A DNA stretch of 48,087 nt from Roseomonas sp. 18066. Lineage in GTDB: Bacteria; Pseudomonadota; Alphaproteobacteria; Acetobacterales; Acetobacteraceae. Below are positions 16,501 through 23,274 of this stretch, piece after piece. The translations under genes were made by a program, and so were the position numbers. The DNA is taken from contig NZ_CACSJM010000026.1 of the NCBI RefSeq assembly GCF_902706185.1, forward strand, positions 1-48,087. The letters are read 5' to 3'. Below the pieces are notes generated by a model. That model ran no database searches. It had not been told where the DNA came from and worked only from the letters and a program-made list of their open reading frames with translations. Positions within the stretch are counted from its first letter, which is position 1, and each line of letters opens with the position of its first letter.

Positions 16501-18707
16501 ACGGTGTAGCTGGCGCGCAGCGGCCGGGTGACGTCGGGCACCTCCTGCAGCTCGGCGCGGAAGACGGCCTTGCCCTCGGCATCGGTCTGCAGCACCGCGC
16601 CGGGGATCTGGCCGCCATTCAGCGGCTCCTCGGCCAGGCCGAAGCGCCAGCCGGCCCAGGGGCTGCGGCGCGGGCGGCCATCGGCGGCATCGGGCGCGAA
16701 GGGCTCGGGATCGAGGCTCAACTGCCCTTCGATCATCGCCTCCAGATCCGAGGCCGGCGCGCCGTAGAGAAAACGCCCCGACAACGGGAGGGAAAGCGGC
16801 GTGCCCGGCACCAGCGCGCCCGCGGCCGGGCCGAAGGTCACCGCCAGCCGCTCCGGCACGAAGGCGTCGACGCGGAAGCTGGCCTTTCCGATCGGCGGCT
16901 GGTCGGGTTCCAGCCGCGCCTCGATGGTCCAGACGCCGGCGGCGGCCCCGGCCGAGAGCGGGATGCTCCAGGCGATGGCGCCGTCCGGGCTGCGCGGCGG
17001 CACCGCCTCGGCGGCCACCTGGCCGTTCGGGCGCAGCAGCTTCAGCCGCAGCGGCAGGTCGCGCGGGGCGCCCGCGGCGTCGCGCAGCAGGCCGGTCAGG
17101 TTGACCCGCTCGCCGGGGCGATAGATGCCGCGCTCAAACCAGAGAAACGTGTCGAGCGGGCCGGGATGCGCCAGCCCCTCGGCGCCGCGGTCGGAAAGGT
17201 CGAAGGCCCCGGCCTCCAGGTTCAGCCCGACCAGGTCGTCGCCGGCGCTGGCATGCAGCGCCACGGGGGCCAGCGGCCCGGTGCCGCGCAGCAGCGGGGC
17301 GGCGAAGCGCACCAGCCCGTCGGCCGCGGTCTCGGCCTCGGCGAGCACGTCGTTGTTGCGCGCCATCAGCGCGACCTTCACCCCGGCGCGGGGGGCGGCG
17401 CCCTGCAGCGAGCGCACCTGCGCCGCCAGCCCCTCGCTGCTGCGCCAGGCGGTGACGCCGAGATCGGTCGCCACGATCTGCAGCGCCGAGACCACCGCGT
17501 CGCCGCCACGGCCGGCGCCTTCGTCGCTGGCGATCAGCACATAGAGGCCGGGGCCGGCGCCGGTGATCTCGGCCGGCAGCGGCAGCTGGATACGGGCGGC
17601 GGTGTTGGCGCGGAAGCCGGGCACCTCGGCGCGGCCCTGCCAGACGACGCGGCCCCAGCTTTCCGGGACCTCCTCGGCCGACCAGGATTCCATCGCCTCG
17701 CCCAGCGGGTTCTGCCGGCCGAAGGGCAGCAGGTTGCGCTCGGTCAGCCGCACCAGCCGCAGCTTCAGCGCGCGCACATTCATCGTGGCGATGCCGATGC
17801 GGGCCACCTGGCCGCGCGGCAGCAGGAAGCGGGTGGCATCGAACCCGATCCGCGCGGCGCGGTCGCGCATCGAGATGCTGACGGGGGTCTCGGCGCGGAG
17901 GCGGGCGCCATCCTCGCCGGGCATGCCGGCGCGCAGCACCAGTTTCGTCGTCTGGCCCCAGGGGAGCCCGGCGACGCAGAGCGCGTTCTGCTCCCGCGTC
18001 ACCGCCAGATCGGGGATGGCGGGCTCGGCGCGGACCCAGTCGCCGGCGCGGAAGTCGCCCGCCTGGCTGATGCGGCCGGTGAAGCCGATGCAGGCGCGGG
18101 CGGGCTCGGCCTCGGGCTCGGTGCGGATATTGCGCACCAGCAGGCCGGCGGCGCGGCGGGCGGTGGCCAGCGCCTCGCGCGCGGCGGGGTCGAGGCGGGC
18201 GCGCTCGACCACGGCTTCCAGCGCGGCGATGGCGCCGACCCACTGGTCCTGCCGCTGCAGTGCCTCGGCCATCAGCCGCAGCGCCGGGATCTCGGCCGGG
18301 CCGGTCTCCATGGCGGTGAAATTCTGCCAGGCGGCCTGCAGCGCGCGGTTGCCGTCGGCCGGGCTGCGCGCCAGATGCGCGCGGGCCAGCGACAGCCAGA
18401 ATTCCGGCCTGGCATCCGGCATGCCCAGGCGCTGCTCCCAGGCCTGGGCGGCGGCGTCCCAGTCGCCGCGCGCCTCGGCGTCGGTGGCGCGCTTCTCGGC
18501 CTGGGCGCGCTGCTGGGTATTGGCGCCGGCCGGGAAGCGCCGGGTCAGGTCGCGGGCATAGCTGCCGGCATCGCGCTGCAGCCCGGGCAGGGCGAAGGGC
18601 TGCGCCTGGGCGCTGCCGATGGACAGGCCGCCGAAGCCGAGCCCCGCCGCCAGCAGGGCCGTGGCCAGCATGCGCGCCCGGCGGGGCGCCCTGGAAAACA
18701 AGCTCAT
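13515..18707 (-). CDS. yfhM: Alpha-2-macroglobulin family protein (bacterial, YfhM type)
   Basis: A 1730-residue secreted protease trap. The signal peptide (about 1-35) ends ...SAQAQ, so it looks like a soluble periplasmic form without the lipobox of E. coli YfhM. An N-terminal helical repeat region (about 60-200) is followed by MG-type beta domains. The thioester motif CAEQ is intact with Cys1298 and Gln1301, followed by the alpha-helical thioester domain. These proteins entrap attacking proteases in the periplasm. The partner pbpC follows immediately (eight-base overlap) and is thought to repair exposed peptidoglycan. The stop TAA (13515-13517) is provided by the A-rich box of the dispersed hairpin element. 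The start is supported by AGGATCG a few bases upstream. Confidence 0.94.
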   Translation of the reverse strand: MSLFSRAPRRARMLATALLAAGLGFGGLSIGSAQAQPFALPGLQRDAGSYARDLTRRFPAGANTQQRAQAEKRATDAEARGDWDAAAQAWEQRLGMPDARPEFWLSLARAHLARSPADGNRALQAAWQNFTAMETGPAEIPALRLMAEALQRQDQWVGAIAALEAVVERARLDPAAREALATARRAAGLLVRNIRTEPEAEPARACIGFTGRISQAGDFRAGDWVRAEPAIPDLAVTREQNALCVAGLPWGQTTKLVLRAGMPGEDGARLRAETPVSISMRDRAARIGFDATRFLLPRGQVARIGIATMNVRALKLRLVRLTERNLLPFGRQNPLGEAMESWSAEEVPESWGRVVWQGRAEVPGFRANTAARIQLPLPAEITGAGPGLYVLIASDEGAGRGGDAVVSALQIVATDLGVTAWRSSEGLAAQVRSLQGAAPRAGVKVALMARNNDVLAEAETAADGLVRFAAPLLRGTGPLAPVALHASAGDDLVGLNLEAGAFDLSDRGAEGLAHPGPLDTFLWFERGIYRPGERVNLTGLLRDAAGAPRDLPLRLKLLRPNGQVAAEAVPPRSPDGAIAWSIPLSAGAAAGVWTIEARLEPDQPPIGKASFRVDAFVPERLAVTFGPAAGALVPGTPLSLPLSGRFLYGAPASDLEAMIEGQLSLDPEPFAPDAADGRPRRSPWAGWRFGLAEEPLNGGQIPGAVLQTDAEGKAVFRAELQEVPDVTRPLRASYTVTLADPNGRASKATVDLPVLGRVPYIAIRPGFEGGSVDVNTEAGFDVALVAPDGSALSGRLDARLVRERPEWRMVTRGSVARYETIWRDEPVDTATLQTEPAKPARFARSLPFGRYRLEVSKPGSLAIAAIRFRSGWVGSDSAEVPDKVDVSADRQNYADGATARIRINPPFAGRASVAVVTNRLVSLREVEVPAGGTTVDLPVEAAWGPGAYVAVTVFRPGSAAEGQPRRALGLAWVALDPAPRRLEVTLDVPDQLRPRQRVEVPVRIANAGGQPVRLTLAAVDEGVLRITQFATPDPVKHFLGRRRLGADIRDDYGRLIPPPEGELAALRQGGDGDSESAGVQPPQRVLSLFSGIVEAGPDGVARVPLDLPDFAGEIRLMAVAWSGNRVGAASKPLQVRDPVIAEALLPRFLAPGDSLRLPVLLHNLELPSGEVAAEIKLEGPLAFDGASRVAATLATGARAEPSLTLKATGAGEGVLRLTVTGPNNYRAERESRITIRSSRPRLTEVAVTELAPGAEAKIAPDLSGFVPGTAQVLASWGQPVRYDAEALRRASLEFPLWCAEQTATKLLALSTGAVSEPRNLAMADAVARLLDKQRWDGSFGAWSAQGEADQWISAYATEALLRARDGGATVPEAALTAALENLARTAEDVAPEKPEEFADQAYRLHALALAGRPMPGATRRLAEALDTLPTPLSRAQLGAALARIGDAPRATLAFQSALDAPARTYWTHDYGSPARDLLAVTLLLRESGLLPERLSGQLGRLPGARDLTPDGSSTQDQAWGILLASALGRDGRPVRMTVEGAAVPPAPSVVRPVPAGGLVARNGGDRAVLQSVAVTGLPVQPQPAGRAGLRISRKFLAMDGTDVNLDDLRQNRQFILLIEARSETGEAHRALIQQGLPAGWEIATRLPSGDVPGMPFLGTLTEAESVAALDDRFAVAAPLSGRAAVVRFAVVVRAVTPGSFELPGAQVQDMYRPGVFARQNSGRITVLARE

Positions 18708-18774
18708 GCGGGCGATCCTGCAGCTATTCCGGTGGCGTCAGGATAGTGCAGGCGAGAAACGCCGCCCACCACCG

Positions 18775-18791
18775 CGCGCTTCACAAGCGCG
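18775..18791 (-). terminator. Small hairpin downstream of the LysR gene
   Basis: CGCGCTT (18775-18781) and AAGCGCG (18785-18791) form a perfect 7-bp stem with a CAC loop, 12 bp past the LysR stop. No U-tract follows, so function as an intrinsic terminator is uncertain. Confidence 0.3.
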
Positions 18792-18802
18792 GGCGCGGCA
18801 CC

Positions 18803-19705
18803 TCAGGCGGCGGCGACCAGCGCGTCGCGCATCCAGGAGGCCGCCGGGCCCAGCGCGTCGTTCTTGCGATAGGCGACGTAGAGCGGCAGCGGGATCGACC
18901 AGTCGAGGCTTTCGATCGCCTCCACCGCCAGCGGCACCAGCCGGCCGGCGGCGATCTCGGGCTCGGCCAGGTGCCGCGGCAGCCGGCCCCAGCCGAGCCC
19001 TGCCAGGATCGCCGCCTGCTTGGCCGCCATGTCGTTGACCCGCCAGATCGCCGCCGAGGGCAGGGTGAACTGCCGCCGCCGCGGCTGCCGCGAGCGGGTG
19101 GCCAGCACCAGCTGCACATGGTCGCGAAAGGCGGATGCCGGCACCGCCCGCCCGGTCTGCGCCAGCGGATGGTGCGGCGCGACGACGGCGATGCGCTCGA
19201 CCAGGCCGCAGGGCAGGAAGCCCAGCGTCGGGTAGCGCTCCACCACCGGGCCGGCGATGCCGAGCATATAGGTGCCCGCCTCCAGCGCCTCGGTCACCGC
19301 ATGCACCGCCTCGATGCCCAGCCGCACCGGCACGGTGGGGAACTCGGCGCGGAAGTCGCGCAGGATCGGCAGCAGCCGCGCCATCGGGAAGGCGGCCTCG
19401 ATCACCATCAGCAGCTTCTGCTCGAGGCCCCGCGCCAGCCCGTCGGCGGTGCGCTGCAGGGCATCGACCTCGCGCACCATGCGCCGCAGCGTCGGCAGCA
19501 CCGCCTTGCCGTGCAGCGTCAGCTTCGGCCGCCGCACCGCGCGGTCCAGCAGGGTGATGCCCAGGTCGCCCTCCAGCTTCTGGATGGCATAGGTGACGCT
19601 GGACTGGGTGCGGTTCAGCGCCCGGGCGGCGGCCGAGAAGCTGCCATGCTGCAGCACGGCGAGAAAGGTCAGCACCTGGTCGGTGGCGGGGGCGAGCGCG
19701 GGCAT
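18803..19705 (-). CDS. LysR-family transcriptional regulator
   Basis: A 300-residue LysR-type regulator. The N-terminal winged helix-turn-helix (about residues 8-68) has GSFSAAARALNRTQSSVTYAI followed by KLEGDLGITLLDR. The C-terminal half is the periplasmic-binding-protein-like effector domain (about 95-295). It lies between yfhM and the divergent siderophore receptor gene. A T-N11-A dyad lies 12 bp before its start, consistent with autoregulation. The effector and target genes are not evident; the gap to the receptor gene is 264 bp and also holds a Fur-like site, so control of the receptor by this protein is only one possibility. Confidence 0.92.
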   Translation of the reverse strand: MPALAPATDQVLTFLAVLQHGSFSAAARALNRTQSSVTYAIQKLEGDLGITLLDRAVRRPKLTLHGKAVLPTLRRMVREVDALQRTADGLARGLEQKLLMVIEAAFPMARLLPILRDFRAEFPTVPVRLGIEAVHAVTEALEAGTYMLGIAGPVVERYPTLGFLPCGLVERIAVVAPHHPLAQTGRAVPASAFRDHVQLVLATRSRQPRRRQFTLPSAAIWRVNDMAAKQAAILAGLGWGRLPRHLAEPEIAAGRLVPLAVEAIESLDWSIPLPLYVAYRKNDALGPAASWMRDALVAAA

Positions 19706-19716
19706 GGCCGGATATT

Positions 19717-19731
19717 ATCGAATTTCTCGAT
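19717..19731. promoter_or_regulatory. LysR-type T-N11-A dyad
   Basis: ATCGA (19717-19721) and TCGAT (19727-19731) form an inverted repeat with a 5-bp spacer. They contain the T-N11-A pattern (T19718, A19730) typical of LysR binding sites. It lies 12-26 bp upstream of the lysR start codon. Confidence 0.5.
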
Positions 19732-19914
19732 GGGTTGGACCGAAATTTTCCACGTTCCGGCGCGGCGCCGCGGCGTGTAATCGACGGGGAACCCTGGCTG
19801 CCCCGCCCTGCCCGCCGCGCTGCCCCAGCGCCCGGGCCGGCGCGCCGGCCGCCGGCATGACCCATCGGGAATTTGGATAGAAAGCCGCGATCGGACCCGT
19901 CTTGCGCTGTTTGA

Positions 19915-19937
19915 TTGCGACTTATTCTTATTCTCGC
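19915..19937 (+). promoter_or_regulatory. Fur-box-like site upstream of the siderophore receptor
   Basis: TTGCGACTTATTCTTATTCTCGC (23 bp; key parts TTGCGA, TTATTCT and ATTCTC) resembles the TTGCGAAT-ATTCTCATT form of Fur boxes found before ferric-siderophore receptors. It is AT-rich in a GC-rich context and sits 32 bp before the receptor ATG. Iron repression through Fur is inferred. Confidence 0.55.
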
Positions 19938-19969
19938 TACCTGATGCCCGTTCCGCGAAAGAGAGGCCG

Positions 19970-22102
19970 ATGCGCCTGCCCTTCCCCCGCCGCGCCGCCC
20001 TGATGGCGACGACGGCCCTGCTGGCCCCGCTGATGGCCCCGCTGGCGGCCCTGGCCCAGGCCACGCCGCCGACGCAGCTGCCCAGCGTCGAGGTTGGCGG
20101 CCAGCTGCCGGCGACCCAGGGCTACCAGCCGCTGCGCACGACGCTGGGCGCCGGGGTGGACACGCCGCTGCTCGATATCCCGCAGAATGTCGCGGTGGTG
20201 CCGCGCGCCGTGCTGCAGGACCAGCAGGCGAGCTCGCTCGACGAGGCCCTGGCCAATGTCAGCGGCGTCACCCAGGCCAACAACCTGGGCGGCACCCAGG
20301 ACGCCTTCACCCGGCGCGGCTTCGGCGACAACCGCGACGGCTCGATCATGATCGACGGGCTGCGCACCATCCTGCCGCGCAGCCTGAACGCCACGACGGA
20401 GCGGGTGGAGGTGCTGAAGGGCCCGGCCTCGGCGCTCTACGGCATACTCGACCCGGGCGGGCTGGTGAACGTCGTCACCCGCCGGCCGGAGCTGGAGCAG
20501 CAGGGCGTGCTGACCCTCCGCGGCAGCAGCCTTGGTGGCGGCTCGACCGCGCTCGACGTCACCGGCCCGATCGGCACCCAGGGTTTTGCCTACCGCCTGA
20601 TCGGCGAAGTCCAGAACCAGGAATACTGGCGGAACTTCGGCTCGCAGCGGCGGACGCTGGTGGCGCCGTCGCTGTCCTGGACCGGCAGCGACACCACGGT
20701 CGAGGCCAGCTACTGGCACGAGACCTATGCCGTGCCCTTCGACCGCGGCACCATCTTCGACCCCAACACCGGCAAGCCGATCGCCATCTCCCGCCGCACC
20801 CGGCTGGACGAGGCCTACAATGTCTCGCGCGGCTATTCCGACTATGCGGCGCTGCGGGTGAACCACCGGCTGAGCAGCGACTGGAGCCTGTCGGGCGGCT
20901 ATGCCTATAGCCTGAACAACTATTCCGACCAGAACGCCCGGATCATCGCCTACAACCCGGCGACCGGCGCCGTCACCCGCCGCGCGGATGCGACCGAGGA
21001 CAGCACCATGTTCTCCCACGCGCTGCGCGCCGACTTGGCCGGGCGGGCGCAGATCCTGGGGCTGCGGCATGACCTGCTGTTCGGCGTCTCCTACGATTAT
21101 TCCAGCACCCGGCGGATCGAGATGGTCCGCGGCCGCAATGTCACCGGGTTCAACGCCTTCTCGCCCGTCTATGGCCTGCTGCCGCCGCCCGGCCGCGCCG
21201 GCAATGCCGCCGACAGCGACCAGACCGAGCGCCTTGAAACCACGGCATTCTATGCGCAGGACGCCATCCACCTGTCGGATCGCTGGATCCTGGTCGGCGG
21301 GCTGCGCTACCAGCATTTCGACCAGGTCGCCGGCAAGGGCCGCCCCTTCAGCCTGAACACCGACGTCAACAAGGGCCGCCTGGTGCCGCGGGTCGGGCTG
21401 GTCTTCAAGCTGCGGCCGGATATCTCGCTCTTCGCCAGCTACAGCCAGTCCTTCAAGCCGAACTCCTCCATCGCCAATGCCTATGGCGCGCAGCCGCCGG
21501 AGACCGGCGAAAGCTGGGAGCTCGGCGCCAAGTTCGAGCTGCCGGGCGGCAGCAGCCTGACCGCCTCGGTCTTCAACATCAACAAGCAGAACGTGCTGTA
21601 CCGCTATGAACTGGCGGGTGTTTCCTACAATGCCACGGCCGGGGAGGTGCGCTCGCGCGGCATCGAGCTCGACTGGGCCGGGCGGATCACCCAACAGTTG
21701 TCATTGATCGGCAGCTACGCGCTGATCGACGCCAAGGTGACCGACGATCCCGAGGTCCAGGGCAAGCGCCTGCTCAACGTCGCCCGCCACACGGCGGCGC
21801 TTTTCTTGACGTACGACTTCGGCGCCGTGCTGGGATCCGAGGGGCTGCGCGCCGGCTTCGGCGGCCGCTACATGGCCGGCCGCCCCGGCGACCGCACCAA
21901 CTCCTTCACCATCCCCTCCTACGAGGTCTTCGACGCCTTCGTGGCCTATGACACGCGGGTGCAGACCACCCCGGTCCGCTTCCAGCTCAATGTGAAGAAC
22001 ATCTTCGACAAGACTTATTATACGTCTTCCATCGGCACCAACCTGGGCATGGCCATGGGCGAGCCGCTGCAGGCTGTTCTCTCGGCCTCGATGCGTTTCT
22101 AA
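19970..22102 (+). CDS. TonB-dependent ferric-siderophore receptor
   Basis: A 710-residue outer-membrane receptor. The signal peptide (about 1-29, ending ALAQA) is followed by a TonB-box-like LPSVEV and the plug domain (about 45-160, with PQNVAVVPR and the conserved plug end GPASALYGILDPGGLVNVVTR). A 22-stranded barrel ends in a terminal aromatic (SASMRF). The plug sequence is of the FhuA/FpvA siderophore class. There is no N-terminal signalling domain, so it cannot be the partner of the FecI/FecR pair in this window. The gene starts after GAGAGG, follows a Fur-like site and is 10 bp upstream of a periplasmic binding protein, forming an iron-uptake operon. Confidence 0.94.
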   Translation: MRLPFPRRAALMATTALLAPLMAPLAALAQATPPTQLPSVEVGGQLPATQGYQPLRTTLGAGVDTPLLDIPQNVAVVPRAVLQDQQASSLDEALANVSGVTQANNLGGTQDAFTRRGFGDNRDGSIMIDGLRTILPRSLNATTERVEVLKGPASALYGILDPGGLVNVVTRRPELEQQGVLTLRGSSLGGGSTALDVTGPIGTQGFAYRLIGEVQNQEYWRNFGSQRRTLVAPSLSWTGSDTTVEASYWHETYAVPFDRGTIFDPNTGKPIAISRRTRLDEAYNVSRGYSDYAALRVNHRLSSDWSLSGGYAYSLNNYSDQNARIIAYNPATGAVTRRADATEDSTMFSHALRADLAGRAQILGLRHDLLFGVSYDYSSTRRIEMVRGRNVTGFNAFSPVYGLLPPPGRAGNAADSDQTERLETTAFYAQDAIHLSDRWILVGGLRYQHFDQVAGKGRPFSLNTDVNKGRLVPRVGLVFKLRPDISLFASYSQSFKPNSSIANAYGAQPPETGESWELGAKFELPGGSSLTASVFNINKQNVLYRYELAGVSYNATAGEVRSRGIELDWAGRITQQLSLIGSYALIDAKVTDDPEVQGKRLLNVARHTAALFLTYDFGAVLGSEGLRAGFGGRYMAGRPGDRTNSFTIPSYEVFDAFVAYDTRVQTTPVRFQLNVKNIFDKTYYTSSIGTNLGMAMGEPLQAVLSASMRF

Positions 22103-22112
22103 GGCGTCCCGC

Positions 22113-23225
22113 ATGACCCTCCGCCGCCGTTCTGCCCTGGTCGCGGGGCTGTCCCTCGCCTGCCCGGCCCTGCTGCGGGCGCAGGCGCCGGTCGCGGTCA
22201 CCGACCGGCTCGGCCGCCGCGTCGCCCTGGCGCGGCCGGCGCAGCGGATCGTGCTGGCCCAGGGACGGCTGCTCAGCCTGATGGGGCTGATCCATCCCGA
22301 TCCGGTCAGCCTGCTGGCCGGCTGGGCCAGCGACCTGCCGGTGGTGCTGCCCGACGAATACGCCGCCTGGACCCGGCGCTTCCCGGTGCTGGCCAGCCTG
22401 CCCTCGCTGGGGCGCCAGGTGGCGGCGGGGATGAATATCGAGCAGCTGGTGACCCTGCAGCCCGACCTGGTGCTGCTCAGCCGCGGCGCCGCGGGCACGC
22501 TGGACGCCCAGGGCCGCAGCGCCGTGGTCGAGCGGATCGAGGCGCTGGGGCTGAAGACCGCGGTGATCGACTGCATGGCGAGGCCCCTGGTCGAGACCGC
22601 GCCCAGTATTTCTGTTCTTGGCGCGCTGATCGGGCGGGAGGCGCAGGCGGCCGCGCTGCGCGAATTCTACGAGGGCCGCATGGCGCGGCTGGCCGGCTGG
22701 TTCGCCACCAACAAGCCGCCCGTCGTCAAGGTTATGCTGCACAATCATGGTGGTGGCCGCGAATGCTGCTACTCCATCGCAACCGGCAGCTTCGCCGACC
22801 TGCTGGCCGAGGTCGGCGGCCACAGCATCGCCGCCGATTTCCTGCGCCGCCCGCTCGGGCAGCTGCACAAGGAGTATGTGCTGACCCAGCCCTGGGACGC
22901 CTATCTGACCACCGGCGGCGTCTATAACGGCCGCGGCGGCGTCTCCATGGGCGCCGGCGTCACGCCCGAGGAAGCCCGCGCCAGCCTGGCCGCCATGCTG
23001 AAGACCCAGGGGCTGGACATCCTGCCGCCGGTCCAGGCCGGGCGCGCCTATGCCCTGTGGCACGGCTTCAACGAGACCCCGCTGCACTGCCTGGCGCTGG
23101 AGGCCATGGCCGGCTGGCTGCACCCGGCCGCCCGCGCGGTCTTCGATCCGGCGGCGGGGCTGCGCGACGTCAACCAGCGCTTCGCCGCCGTGCCCGCCGA
23201 GGGAACCTACTGGACTCAGCTGTAG
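22113..23225 (+). CDS. Periplasmic iron/siderophore-binding protein (BtuF/FhuD-like fold)
   Basis: A 370-residue periplasmic binding protein. The signal peptide begins MTLRRRSALVAG and is probably cleaved after LLRAQ. It is followed by a TroA/BtuF-type domain: VTDRLGRRVALARPAQRIV at the start, NIEQLVTLQPDLVL near residue 110, and a central helix linking two lobes. It lies 10 bp after the siderophore receptor, so the two are in one transcript and this protein should accept the imported iron complex. No permease or ATPase follows; those parts must be elsewhere. An unusual CCYS (about residue 213) in the second lobe might take part in ligand contact. Confidence 0.88.
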   Translation: MTLRRRSALVAGLSLACPALLRAQAPVAVTDRLGRRVALARPAQRIVLAQGRLLSLMGLIHPDPVSLLAGWASDLPVVLPDEYAAWTRRFPVLASLPSLGRQVAAGMNIEQLVTLQPDLVLLSRGAAGTLDAQGRSAVVERIEALGLKTAVIDCMARPLVETAPSISVLGALIGREAQAAALREFYEGRMARLAGWFATNKPPVVKVMLHNHGGGRECCYSIATGSFADLLAEVGGHSIAADFLRRPLGQLHKEYVLTQPWDAYLTTGGVYNGRGGVSMGAGVTPEEARASLAAMLKTQGLDILPPVQAGRAYALWHGFNETPLHCLALEAMAGWLHPAARAVFDPAAGLRDVNQRFAAVPAEGTYWTQL

Positions 23226-23274
23226 GAACAGCCGCTTGCGGTGCGACCTTGATAGGCCGCACCACCTTCCCAAG

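Noticed and set aside
19970..22102. The siderophore receptor as the missing partner of the FecI/FecR pair
   Set aside because: It goes directly from signal peptide to plug domain and lacks the N-terminal signalling domain that FecR needs.
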